Shown here: piece by piece, positions 1-7,130 of the stretch
Layout: every line of letters starts with the position of its first letter
How positions within the stretch are numbered: the first letter of the stretch is position 1
NCBI GenBank assembly: GCA_964521255.1
Contig: CAZFRM010000015.1
Coordinates: 1-64,000 of the forward strand
Source: ZC4RG29 sp964521255
Lineage (GTDB): Bacteria; Bacteroidota; Bacteroidia; Cytophagales; Cyclobacteriaceae
Direction: 5' to 3'
DNA length: 64,000 bases
Position numbers and translations under genes: made by a program
The notes under the pieces: generated by a model
Told to the model about the DNA's origin: nothing
Database searches by the model: none
The model's input: only the letters and a program-made list of their open reading frames with translations

Positions 1-58
1 ACTGCTCCCGTTAGCACAAGAAATTATTTTCCTTTGGGAAAAATGGGGAATTACTACT

Positions 59-142
59 AACGTTTATGTATAAGATGTGGCGCTGAGCAAAAATAAAAAA
101 ATGTCTCCTTATCAGCGCCATTTCATATACATTTTGTTGAAC
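59..142. repeat. Imperfect palindrome, attC-like
   Basis: The two arms are about 30 bases each. The inner arms GGCGCTGA (79-86) and TCAGCGCC pair perfectly, and the outer arms ATGTATAAGATGT and ATTTCATATACAT pair with bulges around an A-rich centre. On the minus strand the element opens with GTTCAAC, which fits the integron simple-site pattern RYYYAAC, and closes with GTTAGTA, which is close to GTTRRRY but not exact. The length (~84 bp) and bulged-hairpin layout match integron attC recombination sites. That identity is inference: no integrase gene is visible in the window. Confidence 0.45.
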
Positions 143-311
143 TAAACCTCCGGTAGTTTGCTCAACGTAATCACTATTCAGATAATCATGCCTTGCAAAA
201 AAATATTCCTTCTTTGCCCTCAAGCACAGGCGTATGGTCCGTTTTAAAATCCCATTAGATAAAAAGCAGAAACTATTATACCTGCGCTTCAGTTCAATTT
301 ATCTACCGAAG

Positions 312-403
312 GCATGACAGCGGCTTACATCAAAGTCCCGCGCAGGATCGCCTGAGCTTCGTGACCAATTCGCTGCGCACGGGATTTCGTTTAAGCCTTA
401 TAT
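312..403. repeat. Repeat B, copy 1: bulged palindrome downstream of the beta-lactamase gene
   Basis: The hairpin core runs 322-397. Arms GGCTTACAT and GTTTAAGCC form the outer stem, AAAGTCCCG and CGGGATTT the middle stem, and CGCAG and CTGCG the inner stem, with unpaired bases between them. A second copy at about 4763-4853 differs at about 10 of 92 positions. Both copies begin within about 20 bases of the stop codon of the minus-strand gene next to them, which is where attC sites sit relative to cassette genes. The ends (GCTTAC, GTTTAAGC) are one base away from the RYYYAAC/GTTRRRY consensus rather than exact. Confidence 0.7.
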
Positions 404-415
404 TTTGGTGGTAGC

Positions 416-1324
416 TTATTTTTTCACTTGAATAAAATAGTCCCACGCGGCTCTTGCAATATCCGCAATGATTCGTTCATTGGTTGTTATATCTTCTTTT
501 GAATCGGTCACGAAAACACTGATATAAAAATGTTGTCCGTTTGGTAAAAATACAATTCCAATATCGTTGACTGCGGCTGTTATTCCGGTCAACTTGTTTG
601 TTCCTGACCAACCTGTTTTGTGAGCGACTACGGTTGCTTCAGGTAATTGTCCCCTTAATCTATCTTTGCCTGTTGAGGTTTCCTGCATTACTTTCCAAAG
701 GAAGTCATAGCTTTTTTGAGAAAGCAATTTTTTCTTATTATCATAAAATGATTCCAATACTTGATTGGCAGCATTGGGGGTCGTCCAATTTTGAAATTGT
801 AAATCCCAATTGCTCTGCATCACTTCTTCATTGATTTTTATTGAAATGTCTTTGAACTTATTATTCACAAAGTAATTTTCAACAGTCTGAGGTCCTCCAA
901 GAAGCCTTAATAGAGCATCGCAACCTATATTATCGCTTTGAGAAACCGTGTATTCCAAAATTTCTGCAATGGTAAGGGTCCCTCCTTCAGGGTATTTGTC
1001 TCTGATTGGGCTGTGAAAATTAGGAAAAAGGTCTTTTTTATGAATTTCTATTTTTTGGTCTAATCCAAAATTACCTTTATCAATTTCAGATAGCATGGCT
1101 ATTCCTATATGGAACTTAAAAACACTTTGCATCGGAAAGTGTCTTTCACCATTTATAGATAGTGTGTCTCCACCGTTGTTACCAACAATCGAAACTCCAA
1201 TCACAGCATTCTTTGATGATAGTATTTGCTTAATGTTCTGTAGTAATGAGTCAATAGTTTGTGTGAATGCTTGAGAAGAGATCAACAAAAATATTAGCGT
1301 CATTAGACGTTTTAGCTTAGTCAT
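416..1324 (-). CDS. Class A beta-lactamase, subclass A2-like
   Basis: A periplasmic serine beta-lactamase of about 302 residues that would hydrolyse penicillins and/or cephalosporins. The start is set at the ATG at 1324, because only from there does the protein begin with a clean signal peptide (basic MTKLKR, then a hydrophobic stretch ending near QAFTQ). An upstream in-frame ATG at 1363 would add 13 non-signal residues. Motifs: SVFK with the nucleophile Ser67 and Lys70, SDN at 130-132, HKTG at 235-238, and a Glu in NEEVM near 166-168 that may be the omega-loop base. The overall pattern resembles the CfxA/CblA/PER-like branch common in Bacteroidota. The substrate profile cannot be read from sequence. 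The gene lies between two palindromic repeats in a cassette-like region, which suggests acquisition. Confidence 0.93.
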   Translation of the reverse strand: MTKLKRLMTLIFLLISSQAFTQTIDSLLQNIKQILSSKNAVIGVSIVGNNGGDTLSINGERHFPMQSVFKFHIGIAMLSEIDKGNFGLDQKIEIHKKDLFPNFHSPIRDKYPEGGTLTIAEILEYTVSQSDNIGCDALLRLLGGPQTVENYFVNNKFKDISIKINEEVMQSNWDLQFQNWTTPNAANQVLESFYDNKKKLLSQKSYDFLWKVMQETSTGKDRLRGQLPEATVVAHKTGWSGTNKLTGITAAVNDIGIVFLPNGQHFYISVFVTDSKEDITTNERIIADIARAAWDYFIQVKK

Positions 1325-1361
1325 TTCTTTAATGTTTGTAAGGTTCTGCGAAATTGCCGCC

Positions 1362-1413
1362 AATCGCGTAGACGGCTCGTGAGTTTAACGACTCACAGGA
1401 TGTCTACCCGATT
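1362..1413. repeat. Nested palindrome upstream of the beta-lactamase gene
   Basis: Arms AATCGCGTAGAC and GTCTACCCGATT form an outer stem with one mismatch. Inside it, GTGAGT and ACTCAC form a second stem with a TTAACG loop, and unpaired GGCTC and AGGAT lie between the two. The element lies between the 3' end of the 131-residue membrane-protein gene and the start of the beta-lactamase gene. It has the stem-bulge-stem form of an attC site, but I find no clean RYYYAAC/GTTRRRY ends. It could also act as an RNA hairpin in the beta-lactamase leader. Confidence 0.55.
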
Positions 1414-1455
1414 ACCAGCATACCCTTTTTTTGTCAACATTTCCTGGTTGTGTTT

Positions 1456-1851
1456 CTAAACCGTTTGATTTCTTTTGTTTTTCAAAATAACCCAAATAAG
1501 AATAGCGGAAATAAGAGTCAATGTAGCAAATGATTTCTCAAAAATTGTCTTTGCAAAAAGATTTCCAATAGTATTTAGAACAAACAGGATAAGAAAAATC
1601 CAGAGTACAATGTTTACTACACTTCGTTTAAAATAGAGTTTAATGTATCCACCTTTCATTAGCAAAATGAATCCTAAAAACAAGTTGATAATAATTGAAA
1701 TGGTTTCAAAAAAATACATTTCTGAATCATTTTGAAGCCGTCCACCCCAGGTGATTTCATAAGGGATGATTTTAGTGATTATGCATAAATGAAATATAAC
1801 CACCGCTAGAAGCAATCCCAACATAATTTTTATTACTATTCTATTTGTCAT
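1456..1851 (-). CDS. Small four-helix membrane protein, unknown function
   Basis: A 131-residue protein with four hydrophobic segments (roughly residues 8-28, 48-67, 77-97 and 104-122) and a basic C-terminus (KNKRNQ). I do not recognise a family. Its ATG overlaps the stop codon of the broken GyrI-like gene just upstream (ATGA at 1851-1848), so the two were probably translated as one operon before the upstream gene decayed. With that coupling lost, its expression is uncertain. Confidence 0.65.
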   Translation of the reverse strand: MTNRIVIKIMLGLLLAVVIFHLCIITKIIPYEITWGGRLQNDSEMYFFETISIIINLFLGFILLMKGGYIKLYFKRSVVNIVLWIFLILFVLNTIGNLFAKTIFEKSFATLTLISAILIWVILKNKRNQTV

Positions 1852-2125
1852 CTTGCAGGTTCTCGTAAAATCGGTTTCAATTTGTTTGGTTCTATTTTTC
1901 TAAAGTCGGACAAATACATTTCGTGGTGAAGTCTGCTTTTGTCGGTTTCATAAATGCCCGGATTTGTTATAATGATTCAATTCTGTTTGCATATGATTTG
2001 TCAGAAGGGGTTGCCTTTGCCACAAATATAAATAAATGGAACTGTTTCAATTTTTGCACTACTTCGGGCTTTGTCTTTACTGTAAAATAGGTCTTATACC
2101 TTTTTGTAAGGTCAAGTTTGTGCAT
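1848..2125 (-). pseudogene. Decayed GyrI-like domain protein
   Basis: The minus strand starts with ATG at 2125 and reads MHKLDLTKRYKTYFTVKTKP, the typical N-terminus of Bacteroidota GyrI-like (small-molecule binding) proteins of about 200 residues. The family's next segment (IETVPFIYICGKGNP) is in another frame, reached only by removing two bases from an A5 run. SDKSYANRIESL is back in the first frame after a further 1-base change. About 100 residues are then missing, and the sequence jumps, out of frame, to NPGIYETDKSRLHHEMYLSD and the usual family C-terminus, ending with TGA at 1850-1848. Two indels plus a large deletion make this a pseudogene. Single-base errors in the read could explain the indels but not the missing middle. 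The family assignment rests on remembered family patterns. Confidence 0.75.
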
Positions 2126-2300
2126 TATTTTTTTCTCTGTCGTTGTCTTAGGGGTTGATTGTAATGATATGGGGTATGTGACGCTGTGGGTATTTGAAAT
2201 ACAAAATTGTCCCACATGACAAAGCGTTGTTACCAAACTTCGAATTTACACCGCACCCGCAGGCACATACATTTTGTGTACGTCCAGCATGGGAGAAAGG

Positions 2301-2457
2301 TGTCTGTACGCTAAAAAACTGAATAATGATATTAAAAAGTAAAACGAAAAAACTTCTGATCATTATATCCAGCCACCAGGGATACGGTTATTCCGTATCT
2401 GAAAATTGCCCCTTCAATCTCCTTACAATACGTGCCTGTTCTTCATTATTAAAATCC
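2301..2457. repeat. Repeat A, copy 1
   Basis: About 150 bases that recur in diverged form at 4575-4724. Shared blocks include TGTCTGTACGCTAAAAAA, AATGATATTAAAAAGTAAAAC, CCAGCCACCAGGGA and CTCCTTACAATACG. The copy ends about 25 bases past the stop of the AbiEii gene, on that gene's 3' side. On the minus strand the part near 2457-2395 can be read as a protein tail (DFNNEEQARIVRRLKGQF, then a stop after SDTE), which the second copy breaks by frameshifts, so the repeat may carry the end of an old gene. Confidence 0.7.
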
Positions 2458-2482
2458 CTGTGCTTGCTTTTGTGCGTTGGCG

Positions 2483-3595
2483 TTATTCATTCGTCAGTAA
2501 CTTGATTGTCTGATGCCAATAAAAAAGCGCTTCTCCTTTCGCTACAAATTTCAATCGCTTGTTCAGGAAATTGTAATCCGTGTTGGTTATCAAATAATCA
2601 TTCAACGGAATTGTTTCGCTGAATTTTATTAGGTCGTTGTTGCCTGTCAAGATAAGGGCAGCTAAGTAAGCGGCTTTTGCAGATGCAACTTGTGCCTCTA
2701 AAATTTCAAACCTTCCCACAAACACAAAGTGTCGGAATTGGTTAATGCCCGTATTGATTTCTGCAAACTTCGCTTTTTCGTCTTTGGTTTTCAGAATGTC
2801 TTTTTTCGCTATCAGCAAAGCTGTGTCAATAATGTCGTGAAGAATTTGTTCAACCGATTTGATTTTTCTTTCAGATCGGTATTCAATTTCTCCTTTAGCT
2901 GTTTCCAAAAATGATTTCTTGAAAACGCTTATGTCTGTCAGGATATCAAACAAATTGCCGATGTCAAATAGTTGTTTCAAAATTTCTTTTTCCTTTTCTG
3001 CATTGTAAGGAACGCCTGTTGTATTCGGTGCAAATGCTGTGAGTTTGTCGCCCAAAATGGAATTGATGTCAGGTGTTGTAACCGAAATAGATTTGTCGAT
3101 TTGTAAAATCCATTCTGTTTCCAATGGAATTTCAACTAATTCAGGATAATGGTTTTCGGCGAACAAAATATCCAACAAAATTTCTCTTTTAGGATTTGAA
3201 ACAACTTGTCCTGCCTGATTTTTGTTAGCAAAGTTAGAGTTATAAATAAATTTGTAATGTGCTTTTGGAATATCGCCTTGATAACTTCTTCTTTCGTCTA
3301 ACTCCATTCGTTCAAACGCACTTGTTTTCTCAATCTCTGAAAGATGCTTTTCCAACTCTTCTTTACCGATTTTCGGACTAACGATAATGTCAATGTCCAC
3401 CGAAAAACGTTTTGGCTCTTTCACCAGCAAAATCAAACTTGTTCCACCTTTGAAAATGAAATTTAAACCGCTCAACTGTAATTGCTCCAACAAATACAAG
3501 GCATAAATCATACTTTCCATTAAGTTGGGGTCTTTGTTGTATTTATTTCTTTTTTCAGCAATCCATTCGGCTGAAAGCGTCTTCAAATCAATCAT
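2483..3595 (-). CDS. AbiEii-type nucleotidyltransferase toxin
   Basis: The 370-residue toxin half of an AbiE-like (type IV) toxin-antitoxin or abortive-infection pair. The nucleotidyltransferase core is visible as FKGGTSL (residues 48-54) followed by VDIDI with the paired aspartates at 67 and 69, the arrangement seen in AbiEii/DUF1814 proteins. AbiEii toxins are thought to transfer nucleotides to RNA targets and stop growth on phage infection. The start overlaps the end of the upstream partner gene by 8 bases (3588-3595), so the pair is translationally coupled. Repeat A lies directly behind its stop. The family call is firm, but whether it protects against phage here is not known. Confidence 0.88.
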   Translation of the reverse strand: MIDLKTLSAEWIAEKRNKYNKDPNLMESMIYALYLLEQLQLSGLNFIFKGGTSLILLVKEPKRFSVDIDIIVSPKIGKEELEKHLSEIEKTSAFERMELDERRSYQGDIPKAHYKFIYNSNFANKNQAGQVVSNPKREILLDILFAENHYPELVEIPLETEWILQIDKSISVTTPDINSILGDKLTAFAPNTTGVPYNAEKEKEILKQLFDIGNLFDILTDISVFKKSFLETAKGEIEYRSERKIKSVEQILHDIIDTALLIAKKDILKTKDEKAKFAEINTGINQFRHFVFVGRFEILEAQVASAKAAYLAALILTGNNDLIKFSETIPLNDYLITNTDYNFLNKRLKFVAKGEALFYWHQTIKLLTNE

Positions 3596-4343
3596 TCAAT
3601 ATATTTTTAGAAATGTCGGTTTTCGTGGTAAAAAATTTCCGCAACTCGACGTCTTTTCTTCTTCTTTTGGCGTAGTGAAACATTTTTGTAAAATCAATAG
3701 CGTAGCGATTGTAAGCCGTATTTACAATGTGAGCCAATTCACTACCATGAAAAGCAGCAAACATTTTTTTGTCGGAATACAAATCAACAATCAGTTTTTC
3801 AAGGGTAGTGGTCGTAACTTTATTTACTACTTGTGTTGGCGATTTTGAAACCAACGACAACAACACAATTGCTTTGTGGCTTTCGTAAATGTATCGTTCA
3901 ATTTCCTTTTCTTCGGGCTGAATAAAAATGTCGCCAAGTTTTTGTTCTTTCAGAAAATCGTAAACAGGTTCTAAGGCTTCTTTTTCTGCTTGCACGATTA
4001 CAATGTGTTTGGCAGGAATGTGAAGCATAAATTCGCTTACAACTCGCGTTGACCAAACGCAAAATTTTAGTGTTGGGAATTGTCGTTCAATTTTTGAATA
4101 AATTTTCTTTTCTGATTTGTCGGGTTCGGGTTGAAAAGGAGGTTTGAATGAAAACGTAAATCGTCCTTTGGAAACAGCGGCAATAACTTGTTGTTCTTTC
4201 AGATTAAAAATTATCCACCTGAAAGTTGTGTTTTTCAAATCGGGCTTAAACTGCTCGTAAAAGGCATAAAGTTCCTCTCTGGAAAAGGATTCTTTTCCTT
4301 TGAAGTATTGCCTGAGTTGTTTTATGATAGTGTCTTTTGCCAC
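3588..4343 (-). CDS. AbiEi-like antitoxin / transcriptional repressor
   Basis: A 251-residue protein upstream of and overlapping the AbiEii gene, in the antitoxin-first order typical of AbiE operons. The N-terminal 60 residues (starting MAKDTIIKQLRQYF) look like a winged helix-turn-helix with an SREELYAFY helix. The remainder resembles the AbiEi-associated DUF6577-type domain (RWIIFNLKEQQVIAAVSKGRF, then an alpha/beta C-terminal part). AbiEi proteins neutralise the toxin and usually repress their own promoter. A good Bacteroidota -7 element lies just upstream (4364-4371), so the pair carries its own promoter. Confidence is moderate for the exact family and high for its role as toxin partner because of position. 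Confidence 0.78.
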   Translation of the reverse strand: MAKDTIIKQLRQYFKGKESFSREELYAFYEQFKPDLKNTTFRWIIFNLKEQQVIAAVSKGRFTFSFKPPFQPEPDKSEKKIYSKIERQFPTLKFCVWSTRVVSEFMLHIPAKHIVIVQAEKEALEPVYDFLKEQKLGDIFIQPEEKEIERYIYESHKAIVLLSLVSKSPTQVVNKVTTTTLEKLIVDLYSDKKMFAAFHGSELAHIVNTAYNRYAIDFTKMFHYAKRRRKDVELRKFFTTKTDISKNILND

Positions 4344-4363
4344 CGCCCTTTTGCTTTACGGAA

Positions 4364-4371
4364 CAAAGATA
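4364..4371 (-). promoter_or_regulatory. -7 element for the abiE pair
   Basis: The minus strand reads TATCTTTG, an exact match to the Bacteroidota -7 consensus TAnnTTTG, about 20 bases upstream of the AbiEi start. No clear TTG -33 element is seen at the usual spacing. The transcript leader would be very short. Confidence 0.5.
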
Positions 4372-4574
4372 ATAAAATTCAAACAAAAGACAGCAAAATG
4401 AAAAAAGTGGCAAATGTTTGAAATTGTAAAAGGCTACTATTCTTAAAAATGGAAAGATGTCACCGTCTTGTGCTTTGATCCTAATGCTCCGCCATCTGTA
4501 ATAAATAACAAAGTGAAAATTAAGGATTGACCGAAAGCTTATAGCAACCCCACGACAGTGGAGCAACATCTCAT

Positions 4575-4855
4575 TGTCTGTACGCTAAAAAAACCGAATA
4601 ATGATATTAAAAAGTAAAACGGAAAAGTTTCTGATCATTGTATCCAGCCACCAGGGAGATGGTTATTCTGTATTTGAAAATTTTTCTCCTTACAATACGC
4701 GCCTGTTCTTCGTATTGAAATCCCATAGGTAAACCCTGGAAACTGCCGAAACTTCAGTGAAGGTATGACAGCGGCTTACATTGAAGTGCCGCGCAAGATC
4801 GCCTGAGCTTCGTGGCCAATTCGCTGCGCGCGAGACTTCGTTTAAGCTTTATATG
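4575..4855. repeat. Composite repeat A+B, copy 2
   Basis: 4575-4724 matches repeat A (copy at 2301-2457) and 4763-4853 matches repeat B (copy at 312-403, about 10 differences in 92). Here the two halves are joined, with TGAAATCCCATAGG between them. The B part folds as a bulged palindrome (4773-4847) whose outer arms are GGCTTACA and GTTTAAGC. Its high-coordinate end lies 17 bases from the stop of the propeller gene at 4872, the same 3' arrangement as beside the beta-lactamase. Confidence 0.72.
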
Positions 4856-4871
4856 TAATGTGCTGGGCGGC

Positions 4872-6866
4872 TTAGTCTGTACTTTGCAATTTAACTCTGT
4901 ATAAGTAGTCCGTTATTTTGAAAATTGCATAGTTCTTGTCATTGGCTGTCTTACCAAAGAAATTCCCATTTGTCAATTCGCTGATTGCCTGCCCAAATTT
5001 TATTGAATTTGTCCGGAACTTTAAACCTTCAAAGTCAACTGTCCATGGTGTAAAAAGATAGTTGGGCTTATCATCTGAATTTTCAACAATCAATTTTGTT
5101 TTGTCCTGAAACACAAAAATAATTCGTCTCCATTCAGTTGTCGTACTCCAATTGCCATACTCTAACCAAAACACCTTGTCAACTATATCGCTTGATAATG
5201 ACATTATAGAATCAGATGTACTTCGATAAAAGTTAAAATCTGTTTTCTCTCCAGGAAACGAGTATAAATTTGCATAGTCAAATTTGTCAATTCCATTTTT
5301 CTTTATTCGTTTCTCTTCATTGTCTACAAACTTCTTGAACGCGGATATATCCTTGTCGGTCAGCGATAGCTCACTAACACTTACTTTTTTAAATCTAGAA
5401 TCGTCAATAAACCTCACGAGTTCATTTATTTTACCTTCGTCAATAGTTGTTGGAGCGTTGGTCAAAAAATCTGGTTTGCTATCCTTCCTATTCAATTTAA
5501 ATTGATTTCCTTTTCTAAGATATGAACGTCTTTTATTGTTGGAATGGAAGCAACCTTGGCTTCCAGTTTCAATGTGAAATTCCTCTATTTTATTAGTGGA
5601 TAGTTCAAAAAGAGATTTAGGTAATTCGAATTTATCTAAGGACTTTGCGCTTGGGTTTACCGAGTAATAAGTATTTAAAGTTGCATCGGAAACAATTAAT
5701 TTATCTTCAAAAGTCGTTGCGTTGCCAATTCCAAAACCCAGAGTCATCAGTCGAGCCCATTGTTTGCTTTGCTTGTTGTAAGTTAGAATATCAGCTCCAT
5801 CAAATCCGTAGTCGACACCTCCATGATTGATTTTTAAATAGGGTTCACTAATTGGAATATCATTCGTGAATAAATCAGATTTGATAAAATCCTTTTGGTT
5901 TATTTTATAGATAGAATTACCAGTTAAAATAAATAGATTCTCATTCCTAATTCCCATGGCTCGTATATAAGCCTCAATTCTACTTGGAGATTTCCATATC
6001 GAATTAAAGCCCTTGTCAAATAGTTCAATTCCTAAACTTTTGTTTATTGTATAGAGATTTTCTGATTCCGTAACCTCAAAGTCAATAATATCTCTCAGAG
6101 GTTGCCACTCAATGTTGTCCTGCTTAGACACGAAAACTCTTCCTTGTTGATTTACTATATAATACTCTCCAAGTTGCCTAACCTTTCGGAAGTCCGGTCT
6201 TTCTTCTTTAGATAGTCCTTGATATTTATTTTGCGACAATGGTGTTGGTAATTTCTCCCACGTCTTACAATTATCCTTTGTCCTGTATAGAACATTATAG
6301 AAAGAGCCGAACAAACCAGTAATTTCATCTTTAGCAAAGTGAATTGTCGCGAATCTCAAATTTCCTGTTTGCTCAATCTTGTCGAATGATTTCCAAGTCT
6401 TTCCTCTATCTTCTGTGAAGTAAATGAGTTGTGAATTACCGCTCATCCACGCCTTTCCGTTATTATTTGTATACGCTGCATCAATCCAACTACTCTTTCC
6501 AAATACTACTTTTTCCCAAGTCTTTCCATGATTTCGCGACCAGTAAACAAAATCTTGCTTACCGTCCTCTTGAATGAATCCAGAAATCATTAAAGTGTCT
6601 TCGGTGAAGAAATTTATTCTTTCAAATGTCTTTCCAGTACTGAAATTGTATGGGTCTAATGAACCGAATGGTCCTATATGCCATAATTCACTGATTCCCT
6701 TTGTGTAGTAAACATTACCAGCTTTTGTAGCAACCCATATTTCTTCGGATGGAGAAATCCCAAGTTCTGAAACTCCTCCCGAAATAGACAGTCTCGCTAA
6801 TTGTTCATTTTGGCAAAACACTGTCAACGGGAACAAAAGAGTTATTAGTCGTAAAATATTTTTCAT
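4872..6866 (-). CDS. Exported BNR/Asp-box beta-propeller protein
   Basis: 664 residues from the ATG at 6866, chosen because the protein then opens with a signal peptide (MKNILRLITLLFPLTVFCQ). An upstream ATG at 6926 adds 20 charged residues. The first 210 residues carry at least three Asp-box/BNR repeats: SRNHGKTWEKV near 110, TEDRGKTWKSF near 151 and TKDNCKTWEKL near 196. This is the pattern of sialidase/Ycf48/VPS10-type propellers, but no sialidase active-site set is obvious. Residues after about 430 are Lys-, Asp- and Phe-rich and match no family I recognise. It sits alone ahead of composite repeat A+B. Its role is unknown, with surface or periplasmic binding most likely. Confidence 0.75.
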   Translation of the reverse strand: MKNILRLITLLFPLTVFCQNEQLARLSISGGVSELGISPSEEIWVATKAGNVYYTKGISELWHIGPFGSLDPYNFSTGKTFERINFFTEDTLMISGFIQEDGKQDFVYWSRNHGKTWEKVVFGKSSWIDAAYTNNNGKAWMSGNSQLIYFTEDRGKTWKSFDKIEQTGNLRFATIHFAKDEITGLFGSFYNVLYRTKDNCKTWEKLPTPLSQNKYQGLSKEERPDFRKVRQLGEYYIVNQQGRVFVSKQDNIEWQPLRDIIDFEVTESENLYTINKSLGIELFDKGFNSIWKSPSRIEAYIRAMGIRNENLFILTGNSIYKINQKDFIKSDLFTNDIPISEPYLKINHGGVDYGFDGADILTYNKQSKQWARLMTLGFGIGNATTFEDKLIVSDATLNTYYSVNPSAKSLDKFELPKSLFELSTNKIEEFHIETGSQGCFHSNNKRRSYLRKGNQFKLNRKDSKPDFLTNAPTTIDEGKINELVRFIDDSRFKKVSVSELSLTDKDISAFKKFVDNEEKRIKKNGIDKFDYANLYSFPGEKTDFNFYRSTSDSIMSLSSDIVDKVFWLEYGNWSTTTEWRRIIFVFQDKTKLIVENSDDKPNYLFTPWTVDFEGLKFRTNSIKFGQAISELTNGNFFGKTANDKNYAIFKITDYLYRVKLQSTD

Positions 6867-7078
6867 GTCGTTATTGTCAGTCCGTCCCTTTTTAGCCGCC
6901 TTGCCCATCAACAATCGCACATGCATATTGCTGATACATCAGTTTTACCCGTCCCGATTTGGCGTCTGCATTCAACAAGAAAGCTAATAATAATTCAACT
7001 ATTATATTTTCTTATTCCCTGAATACAAGGAGTGTATCAGGATTCACCACAAAAAATCAAACGAAGGTTAAATGAAAA

Positions 7079-7109
7079 TTGCCGATGAAGTCTCTACTTT
7101 CATCGGCAA
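7079..7109 (-). terminator. Terminator behind the GH43 gene
   Basis: A perfect 11-bp stem (TTGCCGATGAA paired with TTCATCGGCAA) around a 9-base loop. On the minus strand it is followed by TTTTCATTT. It starts 22 bases after the GH43 stop. Confidence 0.75.
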
Positions 7110-7130
7110 CAAATCTTATGATGCTGAATT

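Larger units (their letters stand above)
1..415. other. Gene-poor 3' flank of the beta-lactamase gene
   Basis: I see no convincing coding sequence here. The short reading frame on the minus strand (11-223) has no recognisable family features and no good ribosome binding site. The stretch instead holds two long imperfect palindromes, listed separately at 59-142 and 312-403. It reads as inter-cassette or decayed accessory DNA. Confidence 0.6.

Noticed and set aside
11..223. Minus-strand 70-codon frame
   Set aside because: No family features, contains the 59-142 palindrome, no good ribosome binding site.
1967..2236. Minus-strand 89-codon frame taken as an intact gene
   Set aside because: Only residues from 2125 onward look like protein (GyrI-like), and the frame is broken and lacks the family's middle; called a pseudogene instead.
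4246..4569. Minus-strand 107-codon frame upstream of the AbiEi gene
   Set aside because: Overlaps the real AbiEi gene in another frame and has cysteine/histidine-rich random composition.
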